DNA of 64,000 bases from Lachnospiraceae bacterium UBA7179. Lineage in GTDB: Bacteria > Bacillota > Clostridia > Lachnospirales > Lachnospiraceae. Below are positions 52,253-61,151 of the stretch, piece by piece; positions within the stretch are counted from its first letter, which is position 1; the number at the start of each line of letters is the position of its first letter. A program made the position numbers and the translations under genes. The notes below the pieces were generated by a model. The model did no database searches and was not told the DNA's origin. It saw only the letters and a list, made by a program, of their open reading frames with translations. The DNA lies in the NCBI GenBank assembly GCA_002491195.1, contig DKVL01000071.1:2898-66897 (forward strand), read 5' to 3'.

Positions 52253-54181
52253 ATGGCAAAGAAGGAGAATAATGTATATGATGCCTCCAGTATCACGGTC
52301 CTGGAGGGTTTAGAAGCTGTCAGGAAACGGCCTGGCATGTACATAGGAAGCGTGTCCACCAAAGGACTGAACCACCTGATTTACGAGATTGTTGACAACT
52401 CGGTAGACGAACATCTCGCAGGCGTGTGCAGCGAGATCCGCGTCACGCTCGAGAAGGACGGTTCCGCCACCATATCCGACAACGGCAGGGGGATTCCTGT
52501 CGGGATGCACCAGAAGGGCGTCAGCGCGGAACGCGTTGTCTTTACCACACTTCATGCAGGCGGCAAATTTGATAACAATGCATACAAGACCAGCGGCGGA
52601 CTTCACGGTGTGGGTTCCTCCGTTGTCAACGCACTCTCCACACAGCTTACAGTTACCGTAAAGAGTGACGGACTGATCCATCAGGATCAATATGAGTACG
52701 GAAATCCCGTCGTTGAACTGATTGACGGGCTTCTTCCCGTGATCGGAAAGACGAAAGAGACAGGTACTACCATTAATTTCACTCCTGATCCGTCGATCTT
52801 TGACAAGACACGGTTCAAGGCGGAAGACGTGAAGAGCAGGCTGCATGAGACGGCGTATCTTAACCCGAAGCTCACGATCATTTTTTCCGATCTGCGCGGG
52901 GAGGAGCCAGAGACGATTACGTACCTTGAGCCGGAGGGAATTATCGGATATGTCAAGGATTTGAACAAAAATAAGGAAACGCTGCATGATGTTATTTATT
53001 TTACTGGTGTAAGTGAAGAGATCACAGTCGAGTGCGCATTCCAGTATGTCAACGAATTTCATGAAAATGTGCTTGGCTTCTGCAACAATATCTACAACGC
53101 GGAGGGCGGCACCCATCTGACCGGTTTTAAGACGATGTTCACGACCATTATCAATAACTACGCGCGCGAACTTAATATTCTCAAAGAAAAAGATATAAAC
53201 TTTACTGGCGCAGATGTGCGAAACGGCATGACTGCCGTCGTATCCATCAAACACCCGTCGCCAAGATTTGAGGGGCAGACCAAGACAAAACTCGACAACC
53301 AGGATGCCGCCAAGGCTGTGAGCAAGGTTACAGGCGACGAAGTCCCGCATTATTTTGACAGAAACATCGAAGTGTTAAAAAGCGTGATCTCCTGTGCGGA
53401 AAAGGCAGCCAAAATCCGCAAGACCGAGGAGAAAGCAAAGACAAATATGCTCACAAAACAGAGGTTTTCTTTTGATTCAAACGGGAAACTTGCAAACTGC
53501 GAGTCCAGGGATCATAGTAAGTGTGAGATTTTTATTGTTGAGGGAGATTCTGCCGGCGGCAGCGCGAAAACAGCGCGGAACAGGAATTATCAGGCAATTC
53601 TGCCGATCCGCGGAAAAATCCTCAATGTTGAGAAGGCCAGTATTGACAAGGTGCTTGCCAATGCGGAGATCAAGACAATGATCAATGCTTTTGGCTGCGG
53701 GTTCTCGGAAGGGTATGGAAATGATTTTGACATCTCGAAGCTGCGGTATGACAAGATCGTGATCATGGCGGATGCGGATGTGGACGGGGCACATATCAGC
53801 AATCTGCTGCTCACGCTGTTTTACCGTTTTATGCCGGATTTGATCTATGAGGGGCATATATATATCGCAATGCCTCCTCTGTACAAAGCAATGCCTGCAA
53901 AGGGAAAAGAGGAATATCTCTATGATGAAAAAGCTCTCGAAAAGTATCGAAAAACACACAAGGGTGCTTTTACCCTGCAGCGGTATAAAGGGCTTGGTGA
54001 GATGGACGCAGAACAGCTCTGGGAGACGACCTTAAATCCCGAGACCAGAATCTTAAAACAGATTGAGATCGAGGATGCACGCATGGCGTCCGAGATTACG
54101 GAATTGCTGATGGGAACTGATGTTTCTCCCCGAAAAACGTTTATCTATGAGCACGCGACAGAGGCCGAGCTGGATATATAG
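52253..54181 (+). CDS. Type IIA topoisomerase subunit B (ParE/GyrB-like)
   Basis: 642 residues. GHKL ATPase (EIVDNSVDEHLAG, DNGRGIPVGMH, AGGKFDNNAYKTSGGLHGVGSSVVNAL), transducer domain, Toprim with EGDSAGGSAKTARNR and DADVDGAHI, and C-terminal LQRYKGLGEMDAEQLWETT. The pair with the next gene is away from dnaA-recF, and the A subunit lacks a GyrA box, so a topoisomerase IV-like or second gyrase-like enzyme is likely. Start ATG with GAAAGG upstream. Confidence 0.9.
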   Translation: MAKKENNVYDASSITVLEGLEAVRKRPGMYIGSVSTKGLNHLIYEIVDNSVDEHLAGVCSEIRVTLEKDGSATISDNGRGIPVGMHQKGVSAERVVFTTLHAGGKFDNNAYKTSGGLHGVGSSVVNALSTQLTVTVKSDGLIHQDQYEYGNPVVELIDGLLPVIGKTKETGTTINFTPDPSIFDKTRFKAEDVKSRLHETAYLNPKLTIIFSDLRGEEPETITYLEPEGIIGYVKDLNKNKETLHDVIYFTGVSEEITVECAFQYVNEFHENVLGFCNNIYNAEGGTHLTGFKTMFTTIINNYARELNILKEKDINFTGADVRNGMTAVVSIKHPSPRFEGQTKTKLDNQDAAKAVSKVTGDEVPHYFDRNIEVLKSVISCAEKAAKIRKTEEKAKTNMLTKQRFSFDSNGKLANCESRDHSKCEIFIVEGDSAGGSAKTARNRNYQAILPIRGKILNVEKASIDKVLANAEIKTMINAFGCGFSEGYGNDFDISKLRYDKIVIMADADVDGAHISNLLLTLFYRFMPDLIYEGHIYIAMPPLYKAMPAKGKEEYLYDEKALEKYRKTHKGAFTLQRYKGLGEMDAEQLWETTLNPETRILKQIEIEDARMASEITELLMGTDVSPRKTFIYEHATEAELDI

Positions 54182-54221
54182 TATTTATCACATGAATTTA
54201 AGAATGGGGATTGTTATATAA

Positions 54222-56459
54222 ATGGAAGAGAGAATTATAAAAACGGAATATTCAGAAACCATGCAGCGTTCGTTCATCGACTATGCCATGAGTGTTATCA
54301 TCGCGAGAGCGCTGCCTGATGTCAGGGATGGCTTGAAGCCGGTTCAGCGGCGTACTTTATACGATATGCATGAACTGGGGATACGCTATGACCGTCCATA
54401 TAGAAAGAGCGCCCGTATTGTCGGCGATACAATGGGTAAATACCATCCCCACGGCGACAGTTCGATCTATGATGCGCTGGTAGTGCTTACACAGGATTTT
54501 AAAAAAGGGATTCCCCTGATTGACGGACATGGGAATTTTGGCAATATTGAGGGTGACGGTGCGGCTGCAATGCGATATACGGAGGCACGGCTGCAGAAGA
54601 TTACACAGGAAGCGATGTTGTCAGATCTTGATAAGGATGTAGTTGATTTTGTTCCCAATTTCGATGAGACAGAAAAGGAACCAAGCGTTCTCCCCTGTCG
54701 TTTCCCCAATCTGCTCGTAAACGGTTCCGAGGGAATCGCAGTCGGTATGGTGACCAGCATTCCGCCACACAATCTGGGGGAAGTAATCGATGCGACCAAG
54801 GCATATATGCTGAATGAGAATATCACCACGCGCGAACTCATGAAGTATGTGAAAGGACCGGACTTTCCGACAGGCGGGATCGTATGCAACAAGGACGATC
54901 TGTTGTCAATCTATGAGACGGGCGTCGGGAAGATCAAGCTGCGCGGCCGGGTCGAAGTGGAGAAAACAAAAGGCGGCAAGCTGAATCTGGTGATCACAGA
55001 GATTCCCTATACGATGATCGGAGCAAATATTGGCAAATTTCTGCAGGATGTCGCTGCTTTGTATGAGCAGAAAAAAGCGCCGGAGATTGTCGATATATCC
55101 AACCAGTCATCCAAGGAGGGGATTCGCATTGTCATAGAATTAAAAAAAGACACCGACGTTGAAAACTTCAAGAATCTTTTATATAAGAAGACTCGTCTCG
55201 AAGACACCTTTGGGGTCAATATGATCGCAATCGCGAATGGAAGACCGGAAACGCTCGGACTAAAGAGCATTATCGCGCAAAATGTGGCATTTCAGTATGA
55301 AGTTGCCACCCGAAAATATACCACACTCTTAAATAAGGAACTGGAAAAGCGGGAGATTCAGGAGGGATTAATCCGGGCGTGCAATATCATAGATCTTATT
55401 ATAGAGATCCTCCGCGGTTCCAAGGACCGAAATATGGTCAAGAATTGTCTGACAAACGGTGTCACAAAAGGAATCAAATTCCGCTCCAAGGAGTCATCAC
55501 TGATGGCGCAGCAGCTAAACTTTACAGAACGGCAGGCCAATGCGATTCTCGACATGCGCCTGTACAAGTTGATCGGTCTGGAAATCGAAGCGCTCATGGC
55601 GGAAAATAAAGAAACAAACGCCAATATCTACAAATACGAAGATATTCTCGACAGAAGAGATTCCATGGCGCAGGTTATCATACAAGAGCTCGACGCTTTA
55701 AAGAAGGAGTATGCGCACAAGCGCAAAACACATATTGAGAATGCGGAGGAAGCCGTCTATGAGGAGAAAAAACAGGAAGAGATGGATATCATGTTTCTCA
55801 TGGACCGGTTCGGCTACTGCAAGACAATTGATCTGTCCACTTATGAGAGAAACAAGGAGGCTGCGCACACAGATTTTAAGTATGTCGTGAAGTGCCGCAA
55901 TACAGGAAGGATCTGTCTGTTTACCAACACCGGGCAACTCCATACGATCAAAGCTGTCGATATCCCGTTTGGAAAATTCCGGGATAAAGGACTACCGATC
56001 GATAATATCAGCAATTACAATTCCACCACAGAAGAGATTGTCAATATCGTCAGCCAGTCGGAATTGAATCTGTATCGGCTTCTTTTTGTCACGAAGCAGG
56101 GAATGTGCAAAATTGTAAGCGGCGGGGAATTTGATGTGACAAAACGCACGGTTGCTGCTACGAAGCTTGGTGACGATGACGAGCTGCTCCATATCGAAGT
56201 CGTAACCCAACACCAGCATATTATTCTGCAGAGTAAAAACGGGTATTTCCTGCGGTTTGATACAGACGAGATCTCAGAACTGAAAAAGACTGCAGTTGGT
56301 GTCAGAGGGATGCGGCTGGGTACCGATGATTTTATTGAAAATGTATATTACTGTCAGCCTGGTTCTGAAGGTATGATTTCATATAAGGACAAAAATATAC
56401 CAATAAATAAATTAAAAGTTAATAAAAGAGATACCAAAGGAACCAAAGTTAGGTTATAA
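54222..56459 (+). CDS. Type IIA topoisomerase subunit A (ParC/GyrA-like)
   Basis: 745 residues. N-terminal winged helix/tower with catalytic Tyr119 in AAMRYTEARL; the drug-pocket segment HPHGDSSIYDA has Ser at 80/81 and Asp84, i.e. unmutated for quinolones. C-terminal beta-pinwheel repeats are present (KCRNTGRICLFTNTGQL, FVTKQGMCKIVSGGEF, RGMRLGTDDF). The GyrA-box QRRGGKG was not found, so negative supercoiling by wrapping is not predicted; decatenation or relaxation is. Shorter than typical GyrA (~800-870). Operon partner of the preceding gene. Confidence 0.88.
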   Translation: MEERIIKTEYSETMQRSFIDYAMSVIIARALPDVRDGLKPVQRRTLYDMHELGIRYDRPYRKSARIVGDTMGKYHPHGDSSIYDALVVLTQDFKKGIPLIDGHGNFGNIEGDGAAAMRYTEARLQKITQEAMLSDLDKDVVDFVPNFDETEKEPSVLPCRFPNLLVNGSEGIAVGMVTSIPPHNLGEVIDATKAYMLNENITTRELMKYVKGPDFPTGGIVCNKDDLLSIYETGVGKIKLRGRVEVEKTKGGKLNLVITEIPYTMIGANIGKFLQDVAALYEQKKAPEIVDISNQSSKEGIRIVIELKKDTDVENFKNLLYKKTRLEDTFGVNMIAIANGRPETLGLKSIIAQNVAFQYEVATRKYTTLLNKELEKREIQEGLIRACNIIDLIIEILRGSKDRNMVKNCLTNGVTKGIKFRSKESSLMAQQLNFTERQANAILDMRLYKLIGLEIEALMAENKETNANIYKYEDILDRRDSMAQVIIQELDALKKEYAHKRKTHIENAEEAVYEEKKQEEMDIMFLMDRFGYCKTIDLSTYERNKEAAHTDFKYVVKCRNTGRICLFTNTGQLHTIKAVDIPFGKFRDKGLPIDNISNYNSTTEEIVNIVSQSELNLYRLLFVTKQGMCKIVSGGEFDVTKRTVAATKLGDDDELLHIEVVTQHQHIILQSKNGYFLRFDTDEISELKKTAVGVRGMRLGTDDFIENVYYCQPGSEGMISYKDKNIPINKLKVNKRDTKGTKVRL

Positions 56460-56488
56460 TAGTAGAAACAAACTATTGGAGGATTGAT

Positions 56489-57040
56489 ATGAGAGTAATT
56501 GCGGGAACTGCAAGACGACTTTTGTTAAAAACGCCGGAAGGTCTGGATACACGCCCAACAACAGACAGAATCAAGGAAACATTGTTTAATATGCTCATGC
56601 CTTACCTGCCGGACGCTGTGTTTGTAGATCTTTTTTCCGGCAGTGGCGGCATCGGGATTGAGGCGTTGAGCCGCGGGGCCAGGAAAGCATATTTTATTGA
56701 AAACAATCCCAAAGCGATTGCGTGTATTACCGATAATCTTGAGCATACGCATCTGACGGACAAGTCTGTCGTGTTAAAGCAGGATGTCTTCGCCGCGCTT
56801 AAGGGAACGATCAAAGAAACCGCTGATCTCATATTCCTTGATCCGCCGTACCATCAAGAGTATGACAAAAGGGTACTGGAACTGTTGCAAAATGCCCCAT
56901 ACGTAAGTGAAGATACATTGATCGTCATCGAATCTGCTCTTGAAACTTCTTTTGATTATGTGGAGACGCTGGGATTTACGATCACCAAAGAGAAGCGGTA
57001 CAAGACAAATAAACACATTTTCATACAAAAATATGTATAA
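56489..57040 (+). CDS. rsmD: 16S rRNA (guanine966-N2)-methyltransferase RsmD
   Basis: 183 residues. Rossmann methyltransferase with the RsmD opening MRVIAGTARRLLLKTPEGLDTRPTTDRIKETLFNML, SAM site FVDLFSGSGGIGIEALSRGA and catalytic motif LIFLDPPYHQEY. Followed closely by coaD, the usual Firmicutes order. Start ATG with TTGGAGG upstream. Confidence 0.94.
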   Translation: MRVIAGTARRLLLKTPEGLDTRPTTDRIKETLFNMLMPYLPDAVFVDLFSGSGGIGIEALSRGARKAYFIENNPKAIACITDNLEHTHLTDKSVVLKQDVFAALKGTIKETADLIFLDPPYHQEYDKRVLELLQNAPYVSEDTLIVIESALETSFDYVETLGFTITKEKRYKTNKHIFIQKYV

Positions 57041-57059
57041 AATGGGAGGAAATGAGAAT

Positions 57060-57545
57060 ATGAATGCTGCAATATATCCAGGCAGTTTTGATCCAATGAC
57101 ACTAGGACACCTTGATATTATCAAACGCGCTGCCAAAATGTTTGACGAGCTGACAGTGAGTGTTTTGGACAATAAGGCAAAGAATGCGTTGTTTTCTGTC
57201 AAAGAACGTGTTAGTATATTAAAGGAGGCAACAAAGGATCTGCCCAATGTGATGGTGGATTCCTTTAACGGACTTCTGATTGACTATGCAAGACAAAAAA
57301 ATGTCCATATTTCAGTGCGCGGATTGCGCGCTATTACGGATTTTGAATATGAACTACAAACCGCCCAGACAAACAGGATGCTTTCGTGCGGAGAACTGGA
57401 TACCGTATTTTTGACGACAAGTCTCGAATATGCGTACCTCAGTTCTTCCAGCGTCAAGGAGATTGCTGCGTTTCATGGAGATATCTCGCAGTGTGTGCCG
57501 GATTTTGTAGCAGAACTTGTATATGAAAAATATGCGGATCGATAA
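57060..57545 (+). CDS. coaD: Pantetheine-phosphate adenylyltransferase
   Basis: 161 residues from ATG 57060 (GGGAGGAA upstream; the longer frame reading overlaps rsmD). NTP-transferase signature AIYPGSFDPMTLGHLDII (T/HxGH), SVRGLRAITDFEYELQ, and YLSSSSVKEIAAFHGDIS. Makes dephospho-CoA from 4'-phosphopantetheine. Full length. Confidence 0.95.
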   Translation: MNAAIYPGSFDPMTLGHLDIIKRAAKMFDELTVSVLDNKAKNALFSVKERVSILKEATKDLPNVMVDSFNGLLIDYARQKNVHISVRGLRAITDFEYELQTAQTNRMLSCGELDTVFLTTSLEYAYLSSSSVKEIAAFHGDISQCVPDFVAELVYEKYADR

Positions 57546-57643
57546 TAAAGTAGATGTTCCGTTCTGGTATAACCTATGCTAAATACCTCAATGATTGGTT
57601 TAGCGCGGGTTATACCATACAAACGGAAGTATGGAGGAGTAAT

Positions 57644-58234
57644 ATGAGCAGCAAAATAGAGCAGTTGATTGACGAGATCGAGGAATACATAGATAACTGC
57701 AAATACAAGGCATTTTCGACAGATGTAATCATGGTAAACAAAGCAGAAATTGATGATCTGCTGCGCGAGTTGCGCATGAAGACGCCAGAGGAGATCAAGC
57801 GATATCAGAAAATCATCTCAAATAAAGAGGCTATTCTGAATGACGCCAGGCAGAAGGCGCAGGCTTTGATCGATGATGCGGAGGTTCAGACAACAGAGCT
57901 TGTCAGCGAGCACCAGATCATGCAGGAAGCATATGCACAGGCTGACAAGATTGTCGAGATGGCTACCCAGCAGGCGCAAGGCATTCTCGACAGCGCAACG
58001 ATTGAGGCCAACAACATGAAAACAGCGGCAATGCAGTATACGGACAGTATGCTTGCCAATCTTGAAAATATATTGAAACAGTCCATCGAAATTTCCACGC
58101 GTGACTACAATGCGCTGATCGGACATCTGCAGGAGATCGATCATGTTGTCACTACGAATCGAGCGGAACTTGTACCAGTAGATCAGATTGTTGAAGAGGC
58201 ACAAGCTGCCGATGGTACAGGAACAAATAGTTGA
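57644..58234 (+). CDS. Coiled-coil protein, ATPase-subunit-H/DivIVA-like
   Basis: 196 residues from ATG 57644 (GGAGGAG upstream). Mostly helical with heptads: KIEQLIDEIEEYIDNCKYKAFSTDVIMVNKAEIDDLLRELRMKTPEEIKRYQKII then an Ala/Gln-rich segment (~70-160). Resembles proteins annotated V-type ATPase subunit H or DivIVA-like in Lachnospiraceae; the short N-terminal segment VNKAEIDDLLRELR recalls a small helical oligomerisation motif. Function not established. Follows coaD. Confidence 0.7.
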   Translation: MSSKIEQLIDEIEEYIDNCKYKAFSTDVIMVNKAEIDDLLRELRMKTPEEIKRYQKIISNKEAILNDARQKAQALIDDAEVQTTELVSEHQIMQEAYAQADKIVEMATQQAQGILDSATIEANNMKTAAMQYTDSMLANLENILKQSIEISTRDYNALIGHLQEIDHVVTTNRAELVPVDQIVEEAQAADGTGTNS

Positions 58235-58263
58235 CGATCCAAAAATTGTGTTGTATCGATAAT

Positions 58264-58286
58264 AACCCACAGTTTTTCTGTGGGTT
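58264..58286 (+). terminator. Rho-independent terminator
   Basis: AACCCACAG (58264-58272), loop TTTTT, CTGTGGGTT (58278-58286), then AATTGAATTTTG, between the coiled-coil gene and the amidase gene. Confidence 0.7.
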
Positions 58287-58323
58287 AATTGAATTTTGCT
58301 TTTCTTGTTTAAGGAGGAGTTTG

Positions 58324-59364
58324 ATGAGAATCGTATTCAATAAAACAGTTGCATTCATCTTATGTATTGCCTTGACAGCGATACCTTTTTCCGCGTTATC
58401 TGTATGTAAGGCAAACGCAGCAGAGCCGGTTGTCGTAGTCATCGATCCCGGTCATGGCGGTAAAAATCTTGGCACGGATTATCTGCCCATACCAGAAAAA
58501 ATGTATACGATGACAGTTGCTTTGCACATGAAGGAACAGCTGGAAAAATATCAGAATATACAAGTCTACTTAACGCATACCGAAGATATCGATATGTCCC
58601 TCAAAGAGCGGGCTGAATTTGCTGCCAGTGTGAATGCGGATTTCTTATTCTCACTGCACTTTAATATGTCCCTTTCCCATTCTCTCTATGGAAGTGAGGT
58701 GTGGGTACCGTCAACGGGACAACTATACAGTCAGGGATACTCTGCTGCCAACGAATTCCTGACACAGTTTGATGAGATGGGATTGTTTAACCGCGGGATT
58801 AAGACCAGAATCGGAAGTAATGGCAAATCCGATTATTATGGTATCATACGCGAGAGCACCCTCCGAAACATTCCCGCAATCATTGTGGAGCACTGTCATG
58901 TGGACAACATCAATGATACACCCTGCATACAATCTCCTGAGAAATTGAAGGAGTTTGGTGTTCGTGATGCAGAGGCAGTAGCACGATACTTTGGCCTTGT
59001 GTCAAAGGACGGCCAGACAGATTACAGCGGCTATGCACCACTGGCTGTGCCGGTTCCGACAAGCCGTGTATGCAATGATACCACAGAGCCCTCATATGTC
59101 GCAGCCAACCTGTTAAAGTATGACCAGACTGGCAAGTATGCGACAGTGGAGCTGACGGCGATTGATGCGGAATCTGTGATTCAGTATTATTCCTACTCTT
59201 ACGATAACGGTCTGACATGGTCCGCCCTGCAGCCGTGGACAAAAGGCAGTCCTACAATGACGGTATCGATCTATATGGGATATGGCAAAAAGGATACCCT
59301 GATCTTCAAAGCATACAATTTATATGACAAGAGCACGGACTCCAATGTCATAAAGCTGCAGTAA
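58324..59364 (+). CDS. N-acetylmuramoyl-L-alanine amidase (Amidase_3)
   Basis: 346 residues from ATG 58324 (AAGGAGGAG upstream). A signal peptide covers ~1-31 (ends near KANAAE). Amidase_3 domain ~34-245: IDPGHGGKNLGTDY (Zn His), KERAEFAASVNADFLFSLHFNMS, and the Glu in IIVEHCHVDN. A C-terminal ~90-residue strand-rich region (KYATVELTAIDAESVIQYYSYSYDNG) may bind wall or act as a small immunoglobulin-like domain. Cleaves the amide between MurNAc and the stem peptide. Near the wall-related membrane protein YlbJ. Confidence 0.92.
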   Translation: MRIVFNKTVAFILCIALTAIPFSALSVCKANAAEPVVVVIDPGHGGKNLGTDYLPIPEKMYTMTVALHMKEQLEKYQNIQVYLTHTEDIDMSLKERAEFAASVNADFLFSLHFNMSLSHSLYGSEVWVPSTGQLYSQGYSAANEFLTQFDEMGLFNRGIKTRIGSNGKSDYYGIIRESTLRNIPAIIVEHCHVDNINDTPCIQSPEKLKEFGVRDAEAVARYFGLVSKDGQTDYSGYAPLAVPVPTSRVCNDTTEPSYVAANLLKYDQTGKYATVELTAIDAESVIQYYSYSYDNGLTWSALQPWTKGSPTMTVSIYMGYGKKDTLIFKAYNLYDKSTDSNVIKLQ

Positions 59365-59373
59365 ATCTTATCG

Positions 59374-60288
59374 TCAGAATGGTCTGGTGAGTATAAAATA
59401 ATACACCGCGGAAATCAAGGTCGTGATTCCTTTATGTTTGAGATAATGACCGATAGACAATCCCGATTTTTCGAGGAAACTGCTCGTCTGCATGATACAG
59501 GAGACACCACCAAAACACAGTGCTGTCATGATCCAGAAAACTTTCTGGTTTGGCAGAAGTGCTGTTTTATAGATTGCCTGAACGCCGCCTATGATTTCAA
59601 GAAAACTTGACAAAATATTTTTGCCATTGACAGATATTGGCATGAAATCAAGAACGATCCGGAAGGCATTGGTAAAGGTAATGTATCCGCCTAATAGAAT
59701 GAGGGATTGCGTATTGTCAACACAGGATTTTTTGAGCGTTGCAGCCAGAGAAGTCCTTGGTGTGTCAGGTACATGATGATTTTCGCTGACAGAAGGTGTA
59801 CCACGTCCCATTACAATACCATAGACTGCGGGGATTCCATACATTCCAAATACAAAAGGCAGCGTATTGTGATACCCACACTCACGCAGCAGTGGCATAA
59901 TGATACCCACAAAATAAGCAGGACCGATATTATTGCAAAAGGCAAGTAAAGTATCCGCCTCGGATTTGCTGATTTTTTCTTTATCATACAAATCACTGAC
60001 TACCTTGGCACCCATGGGAAACCCGCAAAAAAAACCCATGAATATTGCATACAGACCATAGCTGCTGTATTTATATAGTTTCCGCAGCACATGACTGAGC
60101 ATATGACCAAGCTCTATGTCCGCACCGCTGTACACCATGATGGAACTGATCATCATAAACGGAAAAAGGGTTGGAACCATTTTGGCCGCCCATTGGTACA
60201 GCCCCTCATACGCGTACTGAAAAGTAGCTTCAGGTTTGCTCAATATGATAATAATAAGCAGAAGATAAGCTAATGTTTTAAACAGCAT
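59374..60288 (-). CDS. ylbJ: YlbJ-like sporulation integral membrane protein
   Basis: 304 residues with about eight membrane segments. Contains the nucleoside-recognition (Gate) type pattern WAAKMVPTLFPFMMISSIMVYSGAD and YAIFMGFFCGFPMGAKVVSDLYDKEKISKSEADTLLAFCNNIGPAYFVGI, typical for YlbJ/SpmAB-like proteins required for spore cortex. Convergent with the amidase gene. Start ATG near 60288. Confidence 0.85.
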   Translation of the reverse strand: MLFKTLAYLLLIIIILSKPEATFQYAYEGLYQWAAKMVPTLFPFMMISSIMVYSGADIELGHMLSHVLRKLYKYSSYGLYAIFMGFFCGFPMGAKVVSDLYDKEKISKSEADTLLAFCNNIGPAYFVGIIMPLLRECGYHNTLPFVFGMYGIPAVYGIVMGRGTPSVSENHHVPDTPRTSLAATLKKSCVDNTQSLILLGGYITFTNAFRIVLDFMPISVNGKNILSSFLEIIGGVQAIYKTALLPNQKVFWIMTALCFGGVSCIMQTSSFLEKSGLSIGHYLKHKGITTLISAVYYFILTRPF

Positions 60289-60374
60289 ACATTCACCGAA
60301 GTTCCTGTTTGTTATATTTTATAAGAAATAAATAAAATTTATGAGTCAGGATTTATTATTTGGAGGCTTGTGTG

Positions 60375-61103
60375 ATGAGACTGGATAAATTTTTATGCGA
60401 TATGCAGCTTGGCTCACGAAGCCAGGTTAGAAACGTGATCAAAAAAGGTCTTGTATCTGTCAATGGTGTTCCTGTCAAAAGTCCTGATTGGAAACTGAAC
60501 GAGAAGCAGGATATCGTAGCTTATATGGGTGAAACATACACATACCGACAGTTCTATTACTATATGCTCCACAAACCCGCCGGAGTTGTCACTGCCACTC
60601 AGGACCGCCATATGACTACTGTGATGGATCTGCTGCCGGCAGTCTGCGGAAAGGATCTATCCCCTGTAGGACGGCTTGACAGGGATACAGAAGGACTTTT
60701 GCTGATCACCAATGACGGAGAACTTGCCCATAAGCTGCTTTCCCCCAGAAAGCACGTGGAAAAAACATATTATGTGGAATGTTCCGGTGTGCTTACCGCG
60801 GAAACGATCAACTTGTTGGAGAACGGTGTAGATATCGGAGACGAAGAGCTTACCAGACCTGCGAGGGTTAAACTGATGGCCCAGTCAGATGGTTCGTATG
60901 CTATGGAGCTTACCATCACGGAAGGGCGTTTTCATCAGGTAAAAAGAATGGTTCAGGCTGTCGGCGGTTCTGTTACTTATTTGAAGCGGCTGTCGCTGGG
61001 AACATTGTGTCTGGATGATGGATTGCCAAAAGGTTCCTACCGGCCACTCACAGAAAAGGAGATATCCGATTTGAAACAGTTAACGACAATAACATCTGCC
61101 TGA
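60375..61103 (+). CDS. RsuA/RluB-family pseudouridine synthase
   Basis: 242 residues from ATG 60375 (TGGAGG upstream). N-terminal S4 domain (MRLDKFLCDMQLGSRSQVRNVIKKGLVSVNGVPV) and catalytic domain with the Asp in PVGRLDRDTEGLLLITNDGEL. Isomerises a uridine in rRNA; RsuA (16S) or RluB/RluE type cannot be fully separated by eye. Overlaps in spacing with YgiQ downstream, likely one operon. Confidence 0.92.
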   Translation: MRLDKFLCDMQLGSRSQVRNVIKKGLVSVNGVPVKSPDWKLNEKQDIVAYMGETYTYRQFYYYMLHKPAGVVTATQDRHMTTVMDLLPAVCGKDLSPVGRLDRDTEGLLLITNDGELAHKLLSPRKHVEKTYYVECSGVLTAETINLLENGVDIGDEELTRPARVKLMAQSDGSYAMELTITEGRFHQVKRMVQAVGGSVTYLKRLSLGTLCLDDGLPKGSYRPLTEKEISDLKQLTTITSA

Positions 61104-61151
61104 TCAATTTCAAGCGACAGGTGTTGAAAACCAAGATAGGAGGACAGGAAA

